NCBI RefSeq assembly: GCF_013300725.1
Contig: NZ_JAAIMM010000004.1
Coordinates: forward strand, 1 to 64,000
DNA from: Allocoprococcus comes
GTDB lineage: Bacteria > Bacillota > Clostridia > Lachnospirales > Lachnospiraceae
Direction of reading: 5' to 3'
DNA length: 64,000 nt
The notes under the pieces are model-generated. The model worked only from the letters and a program-made list of their open reading frames with translations, was not told the origin of the DNA and did not search any database. Shown here one piece after another: positions 32,723-40,654 of the stretch (position 1 is its first letter; each line of letters begins with the position of its first letter). Both the position numbers and the translations under genes were made by a program.

Positions 32723-33359
32723 ATGAGAATACTTTTTTGTAACATAGCGTGGATGAAGGAATATCGAGGAAATGAAGATGGAAAGGATATTCCGTTAAAT
32801 GGTGGAAGTTTTGTTGATGAGACAGGAGACGCACATGAAAAATATAATTTCACACCGGTGAATATGGAAGGCAGGGAAGGGTTATATTGTCTGGGATTCT
32901 TCGAGACAAAATCACATAATGGTAAAGATGTCAATCAAATGCGGATTGAGAATATTGCAGGTTGTGAACTATTAAAAAAAAGAAGAATCTGTAGATGATG
33001 TGCTTGTTGTGTACTGTGCAAAGCATCCGGCGCATAAGTTTACGACGGTTGTGGGATGGTATAAACATGCTACAGTTTTCAGACATTATCAAGAGGCAGT
33101 GTTTGCTCCGGAAGATATACAGTATTACAATGCAATTGCAAACTCATCTGATTGTGTCTTACTTCCTGCAGGGATCAGATCAAGAAAGGTTCAATGGGAA
33201 GTTCCAAGAAAATCAAATGGTTGGGCTTATGGATTTGGACGGGCAAATGTATGGTATGCAAGTGAAGAAGATAGCAGGTTACAAGATTATCTTACGAAAT
33301 TAGTAAAACAGATTGATGAATATGATGGCGAAAATTGGATTGACAAGTACGCTGAGTAG
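32723..33359 (+). pseudogene. Unrecognised gene split by a +1 frameshift in an A8 run
   Basis: The first frame (MRILFCNIAWMKEYRGNEDG..., to 32998) and the second (about 33000-33359, VVYCAKHPAHKFTTVVGWYK onwards, ending in IDEYDGENWIDKYAE) join smoothly if one A is removed from the A8 run at about 32971-32978, giving LLKKEESVDDVLVVYC across the junction. The repaired product would be about 210 residues. A Tyr/Trp-rich C-terminal half suggests a folded binding domain. I do not recognise the family. It may be phase-variable, truly dead, or a sequencing error in a homopolymer. Confidence 0.65.
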
Positions 33360-33394
33360 GGGTTAAAACAAGGATAGAACAGGGAGGAATAGCA

Positions 33395-34273
33395 ATGGCG
33401 TATGGAAAGTCTATAGAGCTGTTTTTGGTCAATGGAACAGCGGATAGCTTGACTATAGCGGAGTTGTCAAATTGGAATGGAAAAGCAATTAAGATACCAA
33501 GAATTGAATTGTCTTCGTGCTATAGAGAGGATATTACTCAAGCAGGAGTATATTTCCTCTTTTGCAAAGAAGATGATGGAACAGATTCGGTATATATCGG
33601 AGAAGCAGAAAATGTAAAAGAACGTTTGTTGCAACATTTGCGAGACTATCAAGCTGAAAAAGAGAAATATTATTGGACCACGGCAGTGATTTTTATAGGG
33701 AGAGATCTGAACAAGGCATTGATTCGTTATCTTGAAAATCGATTTGTAGACATTGCAAGACAGTGTAAACGGTATTTGGTGCTTACAAAAAACACTTATC
33801 GAAATACGGTGATGAAGGAATCACAAATAGCAGTTATGGAAGAATTTATTGATAATGTGAGAATTTTGATAAGTGTTTTAGGATATAAAGTATTGGAACC
33901 TGTCAATAAACCAGCAGTTATAGAAGAAAATGATGGTAACGAGATTGAAAAAGACGAAATAAAGCTGCACTTGGAAAGAACAGTGAAGGGAATAGGAAAG
34001 ATAGAAGCTGATGGTATTCGTACATCTGAAGGTTTTGTAGTGCTAAATGGAAGTCATATTGCTCCAGAGGATGATGAGACAATCTCAGCAGGTATTAAAG
34101 AAAAGAGAAGTAAAGCTAATATTGTAGAGAGTATTCTACGGGAGGATATTTTGTTTTCAAGTCCATCTGGTGCAGCAATGTTTGTGGTAGGTAAGAGTGC
34201 TAACGGATTGACAAGCTGGAAAAATGCAGACGGTATTACACTTAAAGATATTGAAAGCGATGAAACAAAATGA
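33395..34273 (+). CDS. GIY-YIG nuclease-family protein with DUF4357-like C-terminus
   Basis: A 292-residue protein. The GIY-YIG domain covers about 47-140: AGVYFLFC (GIY equivalent), VYIGEAENVKERLLQH (YIG plus the catalytic Arg region), and RYLENRFVDIA supplying the conserved Glu. The C-terminal 60 residues (SPSGAAMFVVGKSANGLTSW) match the DUF4357 pattern often attached to GIY-YIG proteins. It is a probable structure-specific or mobile-element-associated nuclease. It has a GGGAGG site. It lies among decayed defence-type genes but is itself intact. Confidence 0.75.
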   Translation: MAYGKSIELFLVNGTADSLTIAELSNWNGKAIKIPRIELSSCYREDITQAGVYFLFCKEDDGTDSVYIGEAENVKERLLQHLRDYQAEKEKYYWTTAVIFIGRDLNKALIRYLENRFVDIARQCKRYLVLTKNTYRNTVMKESQIAVMEEFIDNVRILISVLGYKVLEPVNKPAVIEENDGNEIEKDEIKLHLERTVKGIGKIEADGIRTSEGFVVLNGSHIAPEDDETISAGIKEKRSKANIVESILREDILFSSPSGAAMFVVGKSANGLTSWKNADGITLKDIESDETK

Positions 34274-34330
34274 AACTAATGTTATTGCGAATCGGATGAG
34301 AATTGAATGTGACTTTGTTTAAGTATACGA

Positions 34331-34651
34331 ATGAAATATTGGGAGTATAGGAGCAAGATTGATATGTGGAAAGACATATATAAACCGAATTCTATTGGCA
34401 GTGAGGGCGGCACGATTATTGCAGATGAGGAATATAAAGAATTGTGCAGGATAACCTTGGAAAGATGTGAAAGATATGATGCAATTACGTGTGGTGTATA
34501 TGGAAGTATGATGCATACAGCTTTTTGTGATAAAAGTCATAGTCAGGAAGTATTTGATAACATGAAAAGAGATCTACAGGAATTTATTGATAAGGATACA
34601 ACAGCTGAGGAAGAAGATATTTTCTATGAAGAGTTTACAAGTAAATATTGA
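34331..34651 (+). CDS. Small hypothetical protein
   Basis: A 106-residue acidic protein (MKYWEYRSKIDMWKDIYKPN at the start; ITLERCERYDAITCGVYGSM in the middle). No membrane helix, signal peptide or known motif is seen. It resembles small immunity-type proteins only in size and acidity. The ribosome site before ATG 34331 is weak, so an internal start at Met12 is possible. Function unknown. Confidence 0.5.
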   Translation: MKYWEYRSKIDMWKDIYKPNSIGSEGGTIIADEEYKELCRITLERCERYDAITCGVYGSMMHTAFCDKSHSQEVFDNMKRDLQEFIDKDTTAEEEDIFYEEFTSKY

Positions 34652-34756
34652 TTGGAAGATTGGTTCGATGACAGGAAAATGGAACAGATTCTGCATCAGG
34701 AACCGGTTCAGCTAAAGCGAGAGGCAGAATACGAGCAGCAGAGCTTATTCTTATAA
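34652..34756 (+). pseudogene. C-terminal stub of a lost gene
   Basis: An open frame without start codon reads EDWFDDRKMEQILHQEPVQL and ends ...EYEQQSLFL before TAA 34754-34756. The QSLF-type end is common in DNA-modification and helicase proteins, but the fragment is too short to name. It supports loss of a larger gene here. Confidence 0.4.
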
Positions 34757-34779
34757 TGGTTCAGAGGAGGAATAGAAAG

Positions 34780-35277
34780 ATGCAAATATTTGTTGATGCA
34801 GATGCCTGCCCAGTGGTTGCGATCATTGAAAAGATTGCAAAAGAAAATGGTGTTCCGGTAACGTTGTTGTGTGATACGAATCATGTGCTGTCATCAGCTT
34901 ATAGTGAAGTTATTGTTGTCGGGGCAGGAGCAGATGCAGTAGATTATAAACTGATCAGTATCTGCCATAAAGGAGATATTGTCGTATCACAGGACTATGG
35001 TGTGGCTGCAATGGCATTGGGAAAAGGTGCTTATGCTATTCATCAATCAGGTAAATGGTACACGAATGACAATATTGATCAGATGCTCATGGAACGTCAT
35101 TTGAATAAAAAAGCCAGAAGAAGTTCCCATAAGAATCATATCAAGGGACCGAAAAAACGAACAGAAGAAGATGATGTAAGGTTTGCGCAGTCTTTTGAAA
35201 AAATGCTCATGATGGTACAGGAGAAATTTCAAAAGAATACTAAAACAATGGAGACAGGCAGAAAGGAAAACAAATGA
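34780..35277 (+). CDS. YaiI/YqxD family protein (DUF188)
   Basis: A 165-residue protein of the conserved YaiI/YqxD/DUF188 family with a PIN/NYN-like fold: MQIFVDADACPVVAIIEKIA, then VVGAGADAVDYKLI and KGDIVVSQDYGVAAMAL, and the C-terminal basic GPKKRTEEDD. The conserved Asp residues suggest nuclease ancestry; function is unproven. Start 34780 is supported by GAGGAGG 9 nt upstream. Its stop overlaps the start of the flavodoxin gene by 4 nt. Confidence 0.88.
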   Translation: MQIFVDADACPVVAIIEKIAKENGVPVTLLCDTNHVLSSAYSEVIVVGAGADAVDYKLISICHKGDIVVSQDYGVAAMALGKGAYAIHQSGKWYTNDNIDQMLMERHLNKKARRSSHKNHIKGPKKRTEEDDVRFAQSFEKMLMMVQEKFQKNTKTMETGRKENK

Positions 35278-35705
35278 GAAAAGCAATCGTATACGCATCT
35301 GTGCATCATGGAAATACAGAAAAATTAGTAAAGAGGATCGCAGAAGAATGTCAGGTGGATTTGATTGATGCTGTAAAACAGCCAGATGCAGATCTGAGCA
35401 GTTATGATATGATTGGATTTGCATCAGGAATCTATTTTTCAAAATTTCATCAGTCGATATTGGGATTTGCAGAGAAGAATCTACCGGACGATAAAAAGGT
35501 ATTTCTGATCTGTACTTATGGTGGAAGTGCGAATTATAAATCCATAGAGCAGATTTTGGACAAGAAGCGTTCTAAAGTGACAGGAAAATTCGGATGCAAG
35601 GGTTATGACACATTTGGTCCATTTAAACTGCTAGGTGGTATTGCAAAAGGGCATCCGGATGAGGAAGATCTAAAAAATGCAGTTGAGTTTGTAAAAGGAT
35701 TATAA
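35274..35705 (+). CDS. Flavodoxin-family protein
   Basis: A 143-residue flavodoxin fold. The FMN phosphate loop is YASVHHGNTEKLVKRIA (about 7-23); further segments are GFASGIYFSKFHQSIL and FLICTYGGSANYKSIE. Electron carrier or quinone-reductase-like role. The start overlaps the preceding stop (ATGA), implying translational coupling. It is intact and may belong to the chromosome rather than the island. Confidence 0.88.
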   Translation: MRKAIVYASVHHGNTEKLVKRIAEECQVDLIDAVKQPDADLSSYDMIGFASGIYFSKFHQSILGFAEKNLPDDKKVFLICTYGGSANYKSIEQILDKKRSKVTGKFGCKGYDTFGPFKLLGGIAKGHPDEEDLKNAVEFVKGL

Positions 35706-35717
35706 GTAGATCTGGAT

Positions 35718-36143
35718 GTGGATAAATCTAAAGAACAGAAAGATTTATCAGAAAAAACTATAAAGGGGCTGCACATTCTTCTGGCGGAAGATAATGAGCT
35801 GAACATGGAAATTGCAGAATTTATGTTTCAGAATGAAGACGCTGAAGTGACCAAGGCATGGAATGGACTTGAGGCTGTTGAAATATTTGAAAAAAGCAGC
35901 CCCGGTGAATTTGATGTGATTCTGATGGATATCATGATGCCGGTCATGAATGGTTATAATGCCACAAAGAGGATCCGTTCTATGAACAGAGAGGATGCTA
36001 AGACAATACCGATCATTGCAATGACAGCAAATGCATTCACAGAGGACAGATTAAAGGCAAAAGAAGCAGGAATGGATGAGCATATTTCTAAGCCTGTTGA
36101 TGGGAATTTACTGGTAAAGGTAATTCATGAATTGTTGAACTAG
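35718..36143 (+). pseudogene. Detached receiver domain of a hybrid histidine kinase
   Basis: The frame encodes one complete receiver domain: HILLAEDNELNMEIAEF (acidic pocket), VILMDIMMPVMNGYN (phospho-Asp), PIIAMTANAF, and the conserved Lys in HISKPVDG. It has only a GTG start and a linker typical of the region after the kinase HATPase domain. It closely resembles the receivers of the two hybrid kinases downstream. It is most likely the C-terminal end of a hybrid kinase whose front was deleted, although it could still be expressed as a stand-alone receiver. Confidence 0.65.
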
Positions 36144-36177
36144 TGGAAAATAATTTCAAATGGGAGATTCGTAATGA

Positions 36178-36480
36178 GAAAATGGAGCAGAGGCAGTGGA
36201 GAAAGTTAAGAATTCGATTCCTGGTAATTATGATCTGGTACTGATGGATGGGTTCTTGTCCAAACCGATAGTTATAGAGGAGTTGATCAGTACCTTACAC
36301 GAAAATCTGCTGGATTAGAGAGCAAATGTACGTTACAATAATGATTATTAGCAAAGATGGATGGTTATATGACAACCAGGGAACTTCGTAAAATCCATAT
36401 GGTTAAAGGAAATAAAAAGTGGATAAAAGACAAACGATACTTATTGTAGATGATGCGGAATTTAACAGAGATATAAAAAA
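36178..36480 (+). pseudogene. Shredded receiver-domain fragments
   Basis: Three pieces are visible. 36178-36318 reads ENGAEAVEKVKNSIPGNYDL, then VLMDGFLSKPIVIEELISTL, a receiver with an internal deletion between the phospho-Asp and the Lys. 36359-36400 reads MDGYMTTRELRKI, another receiver piece. 36419-36478 (GTG start) reads DKRQTILIVDDAEFNRDI, the first strand of a response regulator cut by the insertion element. None is a functional gene. Confidence 0.65.
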
Positions 36481-36591
36481 AGTCACACCGCATTCTTGTT
36501 ACTTTAGTGATGAGTTAGGTGTGTCAAATTTTTCTATCAAAATACAGAACTGGTGTTTGCTATATACGGAAGCATATGGTACAATTAAAAC

Positions 36592-36837
36592 ATGGAAAAA
36601 GATATATTTACTATTGAGGGAAATACACTTTCATATGGTAGAGGATATGTTTATTCTTTACAGTACCATCTTGTCTGGTGCACGAAATATCGAAAACAGG
36701 TTCTGAAAAATGGAATAGACGCAGAATGTTAAAATTTGTGAATTCCAGCCTATTGTGCAGTTACCGTAAGTGATCGAAGCCGGGATCAGGTAATGGCATA
36801 TATTGAGGGACAAAAAGAGAAGGAAAAAAGAAAGTAG
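36592..36837 (+). pseudogene. tnpA: Remnant of TnpA (Y1 transposase of IS200/IS605)
   Basis: ATG 36592 opens a frame with the N-terminal TnpA signature YSLQYHLVWCTKYRKQVL. After KNGID the similarity ends. A C-terminal piece (DQVMAYIEGQKEKEKRK) appears in another frame just before TnpB. The catalytic HUH pair and the Tyr are missing, so the element cannot move on its own. Confidence 0.8.
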
Positions 36838-36845
36838 GAGACTTT

Positions 36846-38171
36846 ATGCAGATTGTATCCAGTTATGGAGTAGAAATTAAAAAAAAGAATATACCGCTCC
36901 GTCCTACGCTGGATATTTTTCGGAAGGCAGTTTCCTATCTGATTTCGGTGTATGAAGAGACCTGGGAAGAACTTTCAGAAATCAGGAATCCACAAAAACG
37001 CTTTAATGAAGCGGAACATCTGGTACATGAGACAAAAAAGAATCATGCCAGATTTCCGTTTGACCGTGATTTTCCTAAGATGCCATCTTATCTGAGAAGA
37101 GCAGCGATTCAATATGCACTTGGAGCAGTTTCCTCCTATCGGACACGTCTTAGTCTGTGGAAAAAGGGAGAACTTAAGGGGAAGCCGAAGCTGGTCTGTG
37201 AGAATCATGTGATGCCGGTATTCTATCGGGATGTCATGTATAAGGAAGCAGAACCGGGAGAAGATGTAGCCTGGTTAAAGCTATTTGATGGGCGTGAGTG
37301 GAGATGGTTTCATGTAAAATTACTTCATACCGATATGGAATATCTGCGAAAAAAATGGAGTGGGAAAAAGGCATCCGCCCCAACTTTGGAAAGGAAACAT
37401 CATAAATATTTCCTTCGGTTTTCTTACACAGAAGAAGTAAGCTTATCGAAAACAACTGTAAAAGAGCAGGTGATATGCAGCGTTGATTTAGGGATCAATA
37501 CGGATGCGGTCTGCAGCATCATGTGTGCAGATGGCACTATCCTGGGACGGAAATTTATAAATTTCCCCAGTGATAAAGACCATTTGTATCATGTGCTTGG
37601 CAGAATCCGCCGTTTTCAGAGAGAGCATTCCTCCAGACAGGTCCAAAGCTGATGGGATTATGCAAAAAGGCTGAATATGGAACTGTCCCACAAAATAGCT
37701 GCGGAGATCACGAAGTATGCCGTAGAATATCAGGCAGATGTAATTGTGTTTGAGTATCTGGAAATGCAGGGGAAAATATCCGGAAAAAAGAAACAAAAGC
37801 TCCACTTATGGAGAAAGCGGGATATTCAGAAGCAGTGTGAACATCAGGTCCACCGGAACAGGATTCGTGTGTCCAGAGTCAGTGCCCGGCATACCAGCAG
37901 GCTGGCCTGTGACGGAAGCGGAGCGGTAGTAAGAAATCCGGAGAACTATAGCCTATGTACCTTTCGAACAGGAAAACAGTATAACTGCGACCTGTCAGCA
38001 AGTTATAATATCGGAGCAAGATATTTTATAAGGGAATTTTTAAAACCTTTGCCGGAAACGGAAAGGTCTTCACTGGAGGCAAAAGTCCCTGTAGTGAAGC
38101 GTAGAACCTCATGTGTTTATGCAGACTTAAGAAAGCTTGATGCAGAAGTAAACAACTTAAAAGCAGGATAA
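36846..38171 (+). pseudogene. tnpB: TnpB (RNA-guided nuclease of IS200/IS605) with one in-frame stop
   Basis: One continuous frame of 441 codons is interrupted only by TGA at 37650-37652. The first part (268 residues) holds the N-terminal helical/WED region and RuvC-I (ICSVDLGINTDAVCSIM, catalytic Asp). After the stop the frame continues with RuvC-II (VIVFEYLEMQGK, catalytic Glu) and RuvC-III (YNCDLSASYNIGARYF, catalytic Asp). The zinc-ribbon Cys residues of many TnpBs are not present, as in some subgroups. Without readthrough the nuclease is dead. A piece starting at Met 37677 could be made but lacks RuvC-I. Confidence 0.88.
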
Positions 38172-38341
38172 ACACAGGCAGATATACAGCGGACTACCTG
38201 TAATGTGGAAACCAGCCGTATCCGGTGTGGAAAAAGTGCGTATCCGCACGAATTCTAAGTTACTGGCGTATCCGCCGATATTTAGTCTTGCCGTTTAAAA
38301 CGGCCGAGAAGCACGTGACTTTAGTCATGTGAGGTTCACAA
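38172..38341 (+). ncRNA. Right end of the IS element with omega-RNA-like scaffold
   Basis: After tnpB the sequence folds into several short hairpins (CCGTTTAAAACGG at 38291-38303; CACGTGAC/GTCATGTG at 38312-38331) and ends in GAGGTTCACA. In this family the RNA from the 3' end of tnpB through the right end is the guide RNA, with the guide taken from the flank starting near 38342. Recognition is by motif only. Confidence 0.65.
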
Positions 38342-38467
38342 AATGTTGGTAGAATAATAAGTCGCTGTGATATAATCAAGTAAACGATTTTATATGTAAA
38401 TTCAAAATTTTAGAAATAAGACAGAAAAATTAAAGTCATTTAAGTTTTTTTAAAGAGAGGGAAGCGC
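38342..38467. other. AT-rich region before the first hybrid kinase
   Basis: No gene. TATAAT lies at about 38373-38378 with only a distant TTGGTA as possible -35 (19-bp spacer). AGAGAGGGAAG is the ribosome site. Confidence 0.35.
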
Positions 38468-40486
38468 ATGGATGATTTAAAAAAACTCACAGAACAACTT
38501 TTTGAAATATATATTAATGCCGAATCAATAAATGATTTTGATATAGAAAATTATTTTGATGAAAATGTCAGTCTGATTGGAACTGGGAAACATGAGCTTT
38601 TCAGGAATCTGCATGAGTTTTTGGAATCATTTAAATTTGATGTAAAACGAAGAGGTAAAATCAGAATCGAAGTAGAAAATTTACATCAGGAAGAAGAAAG
38701 ACTTGGTGATGACCATGTTCTTGCACACGGAACAGTAGATTTTACCGGTCTGTTTAAAGATGGTTCTATCTGTTTTAAAATGGAGACAAGATTTACGATT
38801 ATCTATAAGTGGACGAATGGGAAATGGCTGGTTCAGCATCTGCATCAGTCAACGCCGGATCTGGAGCAGATGGACGGTGAAGAGTTTCCAGTTACCTTGG
38901 GAAAGCAGATGCAAAAAACCCGGCAGGCCCTTCATGCATTAGGCACTGCCTATTATCATATCTCAAGGCTGAACTTGAAAACAAAGAAGATCGAACTTGT
39001 CAAAAGATCCCGAAAAATGGATTTGGATATTAAAGATAATACTGCAGATTGGGATCCTCAGTTCGAGATTATCGAAGATATTATAGCAGAGCCATTTGTA
39101 CAGAAGTATATAGATTTTTTTGATATACAAACCATGGCAGCACGCCTTCATAATAAAGAATCTATGTCTTCTGAATTCAAAAAGAAGAATGGAGCATGGT
39201 TTCTATCCATGATTGTTCCGCAGAGTTATGGTAAAAATGGAAATGTTACATCTGTGCTGATTGCCAATCGAGATGTGACAGATGAAAAAATGCGGGAATT
39301 AAGACAAGAGGAAGAATTGCGGGAAGCTAAATTAAAAGCAGAATGTGCAAATAAAGCAAAATCATCATTTTTGTTCAATATGTCCCATGATATCAGAACT
39401 CCTATGAATGCAATCATTGGTTATGCAGAACTGGCGTCCAGACATTTGCAGGAAACAGATAAACTTGGCAGATATATTGAAGATATTCAAATATGCGGAA
39501 AAGAACTTTTGTCGATGCTTGGCAATGTTCTGGATCTTGCAAGAATTGAAAATAATAAGGTTGAAATGGAATACACTGTTTCGAATGTCCATGAGTGCTT
39601 TGAAAATTGTATTATTATGTTCCGACAGCAGGCAGAAAGTAAAAATCAGACTCTTTCTCTGACAGAACAGATCATGTACCCGTATGTATATATGGATGCA
39701 CCGCACCTGTCAGAAGTCTGTCTCAATATTATAAGCAATGCAATAAAGTATACAAATACAGGAGGTGCTATATCCTGTAATGTTGTACAGAAATCCTGTG
39801 AAAAAGAAGACTGGTGCAATATGATCATTAGCATTACCGATAATGGAATTGGTATGTCTGAAGAATTCCAAAAGCGTATTTTTGAAACTTTTGAAAGAGA
39901 ACGTAACACTACATCCAGTCATATTGAGGGCAGCGGCATCGGAATGGGCATTACGAAAAAGCTTGTAGAGCTCATGGATGGCACAATAGAAGTGAAAAGT
40001 AAGCAGGGTGAAGGTTCCACATTTACAGTAACTATTCCTTGCAGAAAAGCGTCAGAAGACGATTCTCTGGTGAAGAAAAACAGTAATTTGAGCAATAAGA
40101 ATTGTTTGAATGGTGTTCGGATCTTACTGGTCGAAGATAATGAGATCAACACTGAAATCGCAACGGAATTATTGACGGAAGAAGGATGTATTGTTGAGAC
40201 TGCCAATGATGGTGTTGCATGTATTGATATGATTGAAAAGGCTGATGCTGATTATTACAAGATGATCCTTATGGATATCCAGATGCCGGTTATGAATGGA
40301 TATGATGCTACATTAGCTATCCGAAAGATGAAGGATACGAAAAAAGCCAGGATCCCAATTATTGCGATGACTGCCAATGCTTTCGCGGAAGATGCACAAA
40401 AGGTTCTTTCTGTCGGAATGAATGCTCATGTTGCAAAGCCTGTTGATATGAACATTCTTGTTCCGATCATGATGAAATATTTATAA
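38468..40486 (+). CDS. Hybrid histidine kinase with N-terminal NTF2/SnoaL-like domain
   Basis: A 672-residue soluble hybrid kinase with no transmembrane helix seen. Residues 1-135 look like an NTF2/SnoaL-like fold (FEIYINAESINDFDIENYFD, then FKMETRFTIIYKWTNGKWLV). Residues about 150-275 are PAS-like. HisKA follows with FNMSHDIRTPMNAIIGY (His near 306), then HATPase_c with N box NIISNAIKYTNTGG and G boxes DNGIGM and GSGIGMGI. A C-terminal receiver has ILLVEDNEINTEIA and MILMDIQMPVMNGYD (Asp near 600). It signals by internal phosphorelay from a cytosolic cue. The next gene is a second hybrid kinase under a c-di-GMP riboswitch. Confidence 0.85.
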   Translation: MDDLKKLTEQLFEIYINAESINDFDIENYFDENVSLIGTGKHELFRNLHEFLESFKFDVKRRGKIRIEVENLHQEEERLGDDHVLAHGTVDFTGLFKDGSICFKMETRFTIIYKWTNGKWLVQHLHQSTPDLEQMDGEEFPVTLGKQMQKTRQALHALGTAYYHISRLNLKTKKIELVKRSRKMDLDIKDNTADWDPQFEIIEDIIAEPFVQKYIDFFDIQTMAARLHNKESMSSEFKKKNGAWFLSMIVPQSYGKNGNVTSVLIANRDVTDEKMRELRQEEELREAKLKAECANKAKSSFLFNMSHDIRTPMNAIIGYAELASRHLQETDKLGRYIEDIQICGKELLSMLGNVLDLARIENNKVEMEYTVSNVHECFENCIIMFRQQAESKNQTLSLTEQIMYPYVYMDAPHLSEVCLNIISNAIKYTNTGGAISCNVVQKSCEKEDWCNMIISITDNGIGMSEEFQKRIFETFERERNTTSSHIEGSGIGMGITKKLVELMDGTIEVKSKQGEGSTFTVTIPCRKASEDDSLVKKNSNLSNKNCLNGVRILLVEDNEINTEIATELLTEEGCIVETANDGVACIDMIEKADADYYKMILMDIQMPVMNGYDATLAIRKMKDTKKARIPIIAMTANAFAEDAQKVLSVGMNAHVAKPVDMNILVPIMMKYL

Positions 40487-40487
40487 T
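40458..40487 (+). promoter_or_regulatory. Promoter embedded in the end of the first hybrid kinase gene
   Basis: TTGTTC (40458-40463) and TATAAT (40482-40487) are 18 bp apart and lie over the last codons of the upstream gene. The TATAAT ends ten bases before the riboswitch aptamer, so it could start the riboswitch transcript. Confidence 0.5.
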
Positions 40488-40496
40488 ACCAAAAAA

Positions 40497-40572
40497 AGAT
40501 TCGTCGGCAAATCAGTCGAAAGGCTGAGACGCAAAGCTATAGGGTCTGTAAAATGACAGCCAGCTGCAATGT
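40497..40572 (+). promoter_or_regulatory. Cyclic di-GMP-I riboswitch aptamer (GEMM-I)
   Basis: The aptamer matches the class I consensus: GGCAAA, a P2 hairpin CAGTCGAAAGGCTG with GAAA tetraloop, the conserved GACGCAAAGCTATAGGGTCT joining segment, and AGCCAGCTGC with its tetraloop receptor and closing strand. It lies in the 168-nt gap before the 955-residue hybrid kinase. Downstream, CCAG-CT-GCAATG can pair with CATTGTCTGG as an antiterminator; the same CATTGTC strand is used by the terminator. Confidence 0.85.
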
Positions 40573-40577
40573 TTAAG

Positions 40578-40608
40578 ATGCATTGTCTGGAAAGGCAGTG
40601 CATTTTTT
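40578..40608 (+). terminator. Riboswitch-controlled terminator
   Basis: ATGCATTGTC (40578-40587) pairs with GGCAGTGCAT (40594-40603), followed by TTTTTT. It lies between the c-di-GMP aptamer and the kinase start codon and shares its 5' arm with an alternative antiterminator hairpin. Confidence 0.8.
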
Positions 40609-40654
40609 AGATTTGTGACGTGTAATAACCTGGTGATTTGAGGAGAAAAGAACA

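Larger units (their letters stand above)
36481..38341 (+). mobile_element. Decayed IS200/IS605-family element
   Basis: The element interrupts a response-regulator start at about 36480. It contains a subterminal CACACC/GGTGTG dyad near 36484-36522, a deleted tnpA, a tnpB with one stop codon, and a right end with the hairpin CACGTGAC-TTTA-GTCATGTG and the terminal GAGGTTCAC typical of this family. Both ends are estimated from motifs; the exact left boundary is uncertain by a few tens of bases. Confidence 0.8.

Noticed and set aside
36419-36706. 95-codon frame as a real response regulator
   Set aside because: Only the first 20 codons resemble a receiver; the rest is the left end of the insertion element read in the wrong frame.
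28617-38341. Island as a prophage or integrative conjugative element
   Set aside because: No integrase, capsid, portal, terminase, relaxase or type IV secretion genes are visible, and no flanking att repeats were found by eye.
38342-38467. Strong promoter for the first hybrid kinase
   Set aside because: TATAAT is present but the only candidate -35 is poor and 19 bp away, so it is noted without a firm call.
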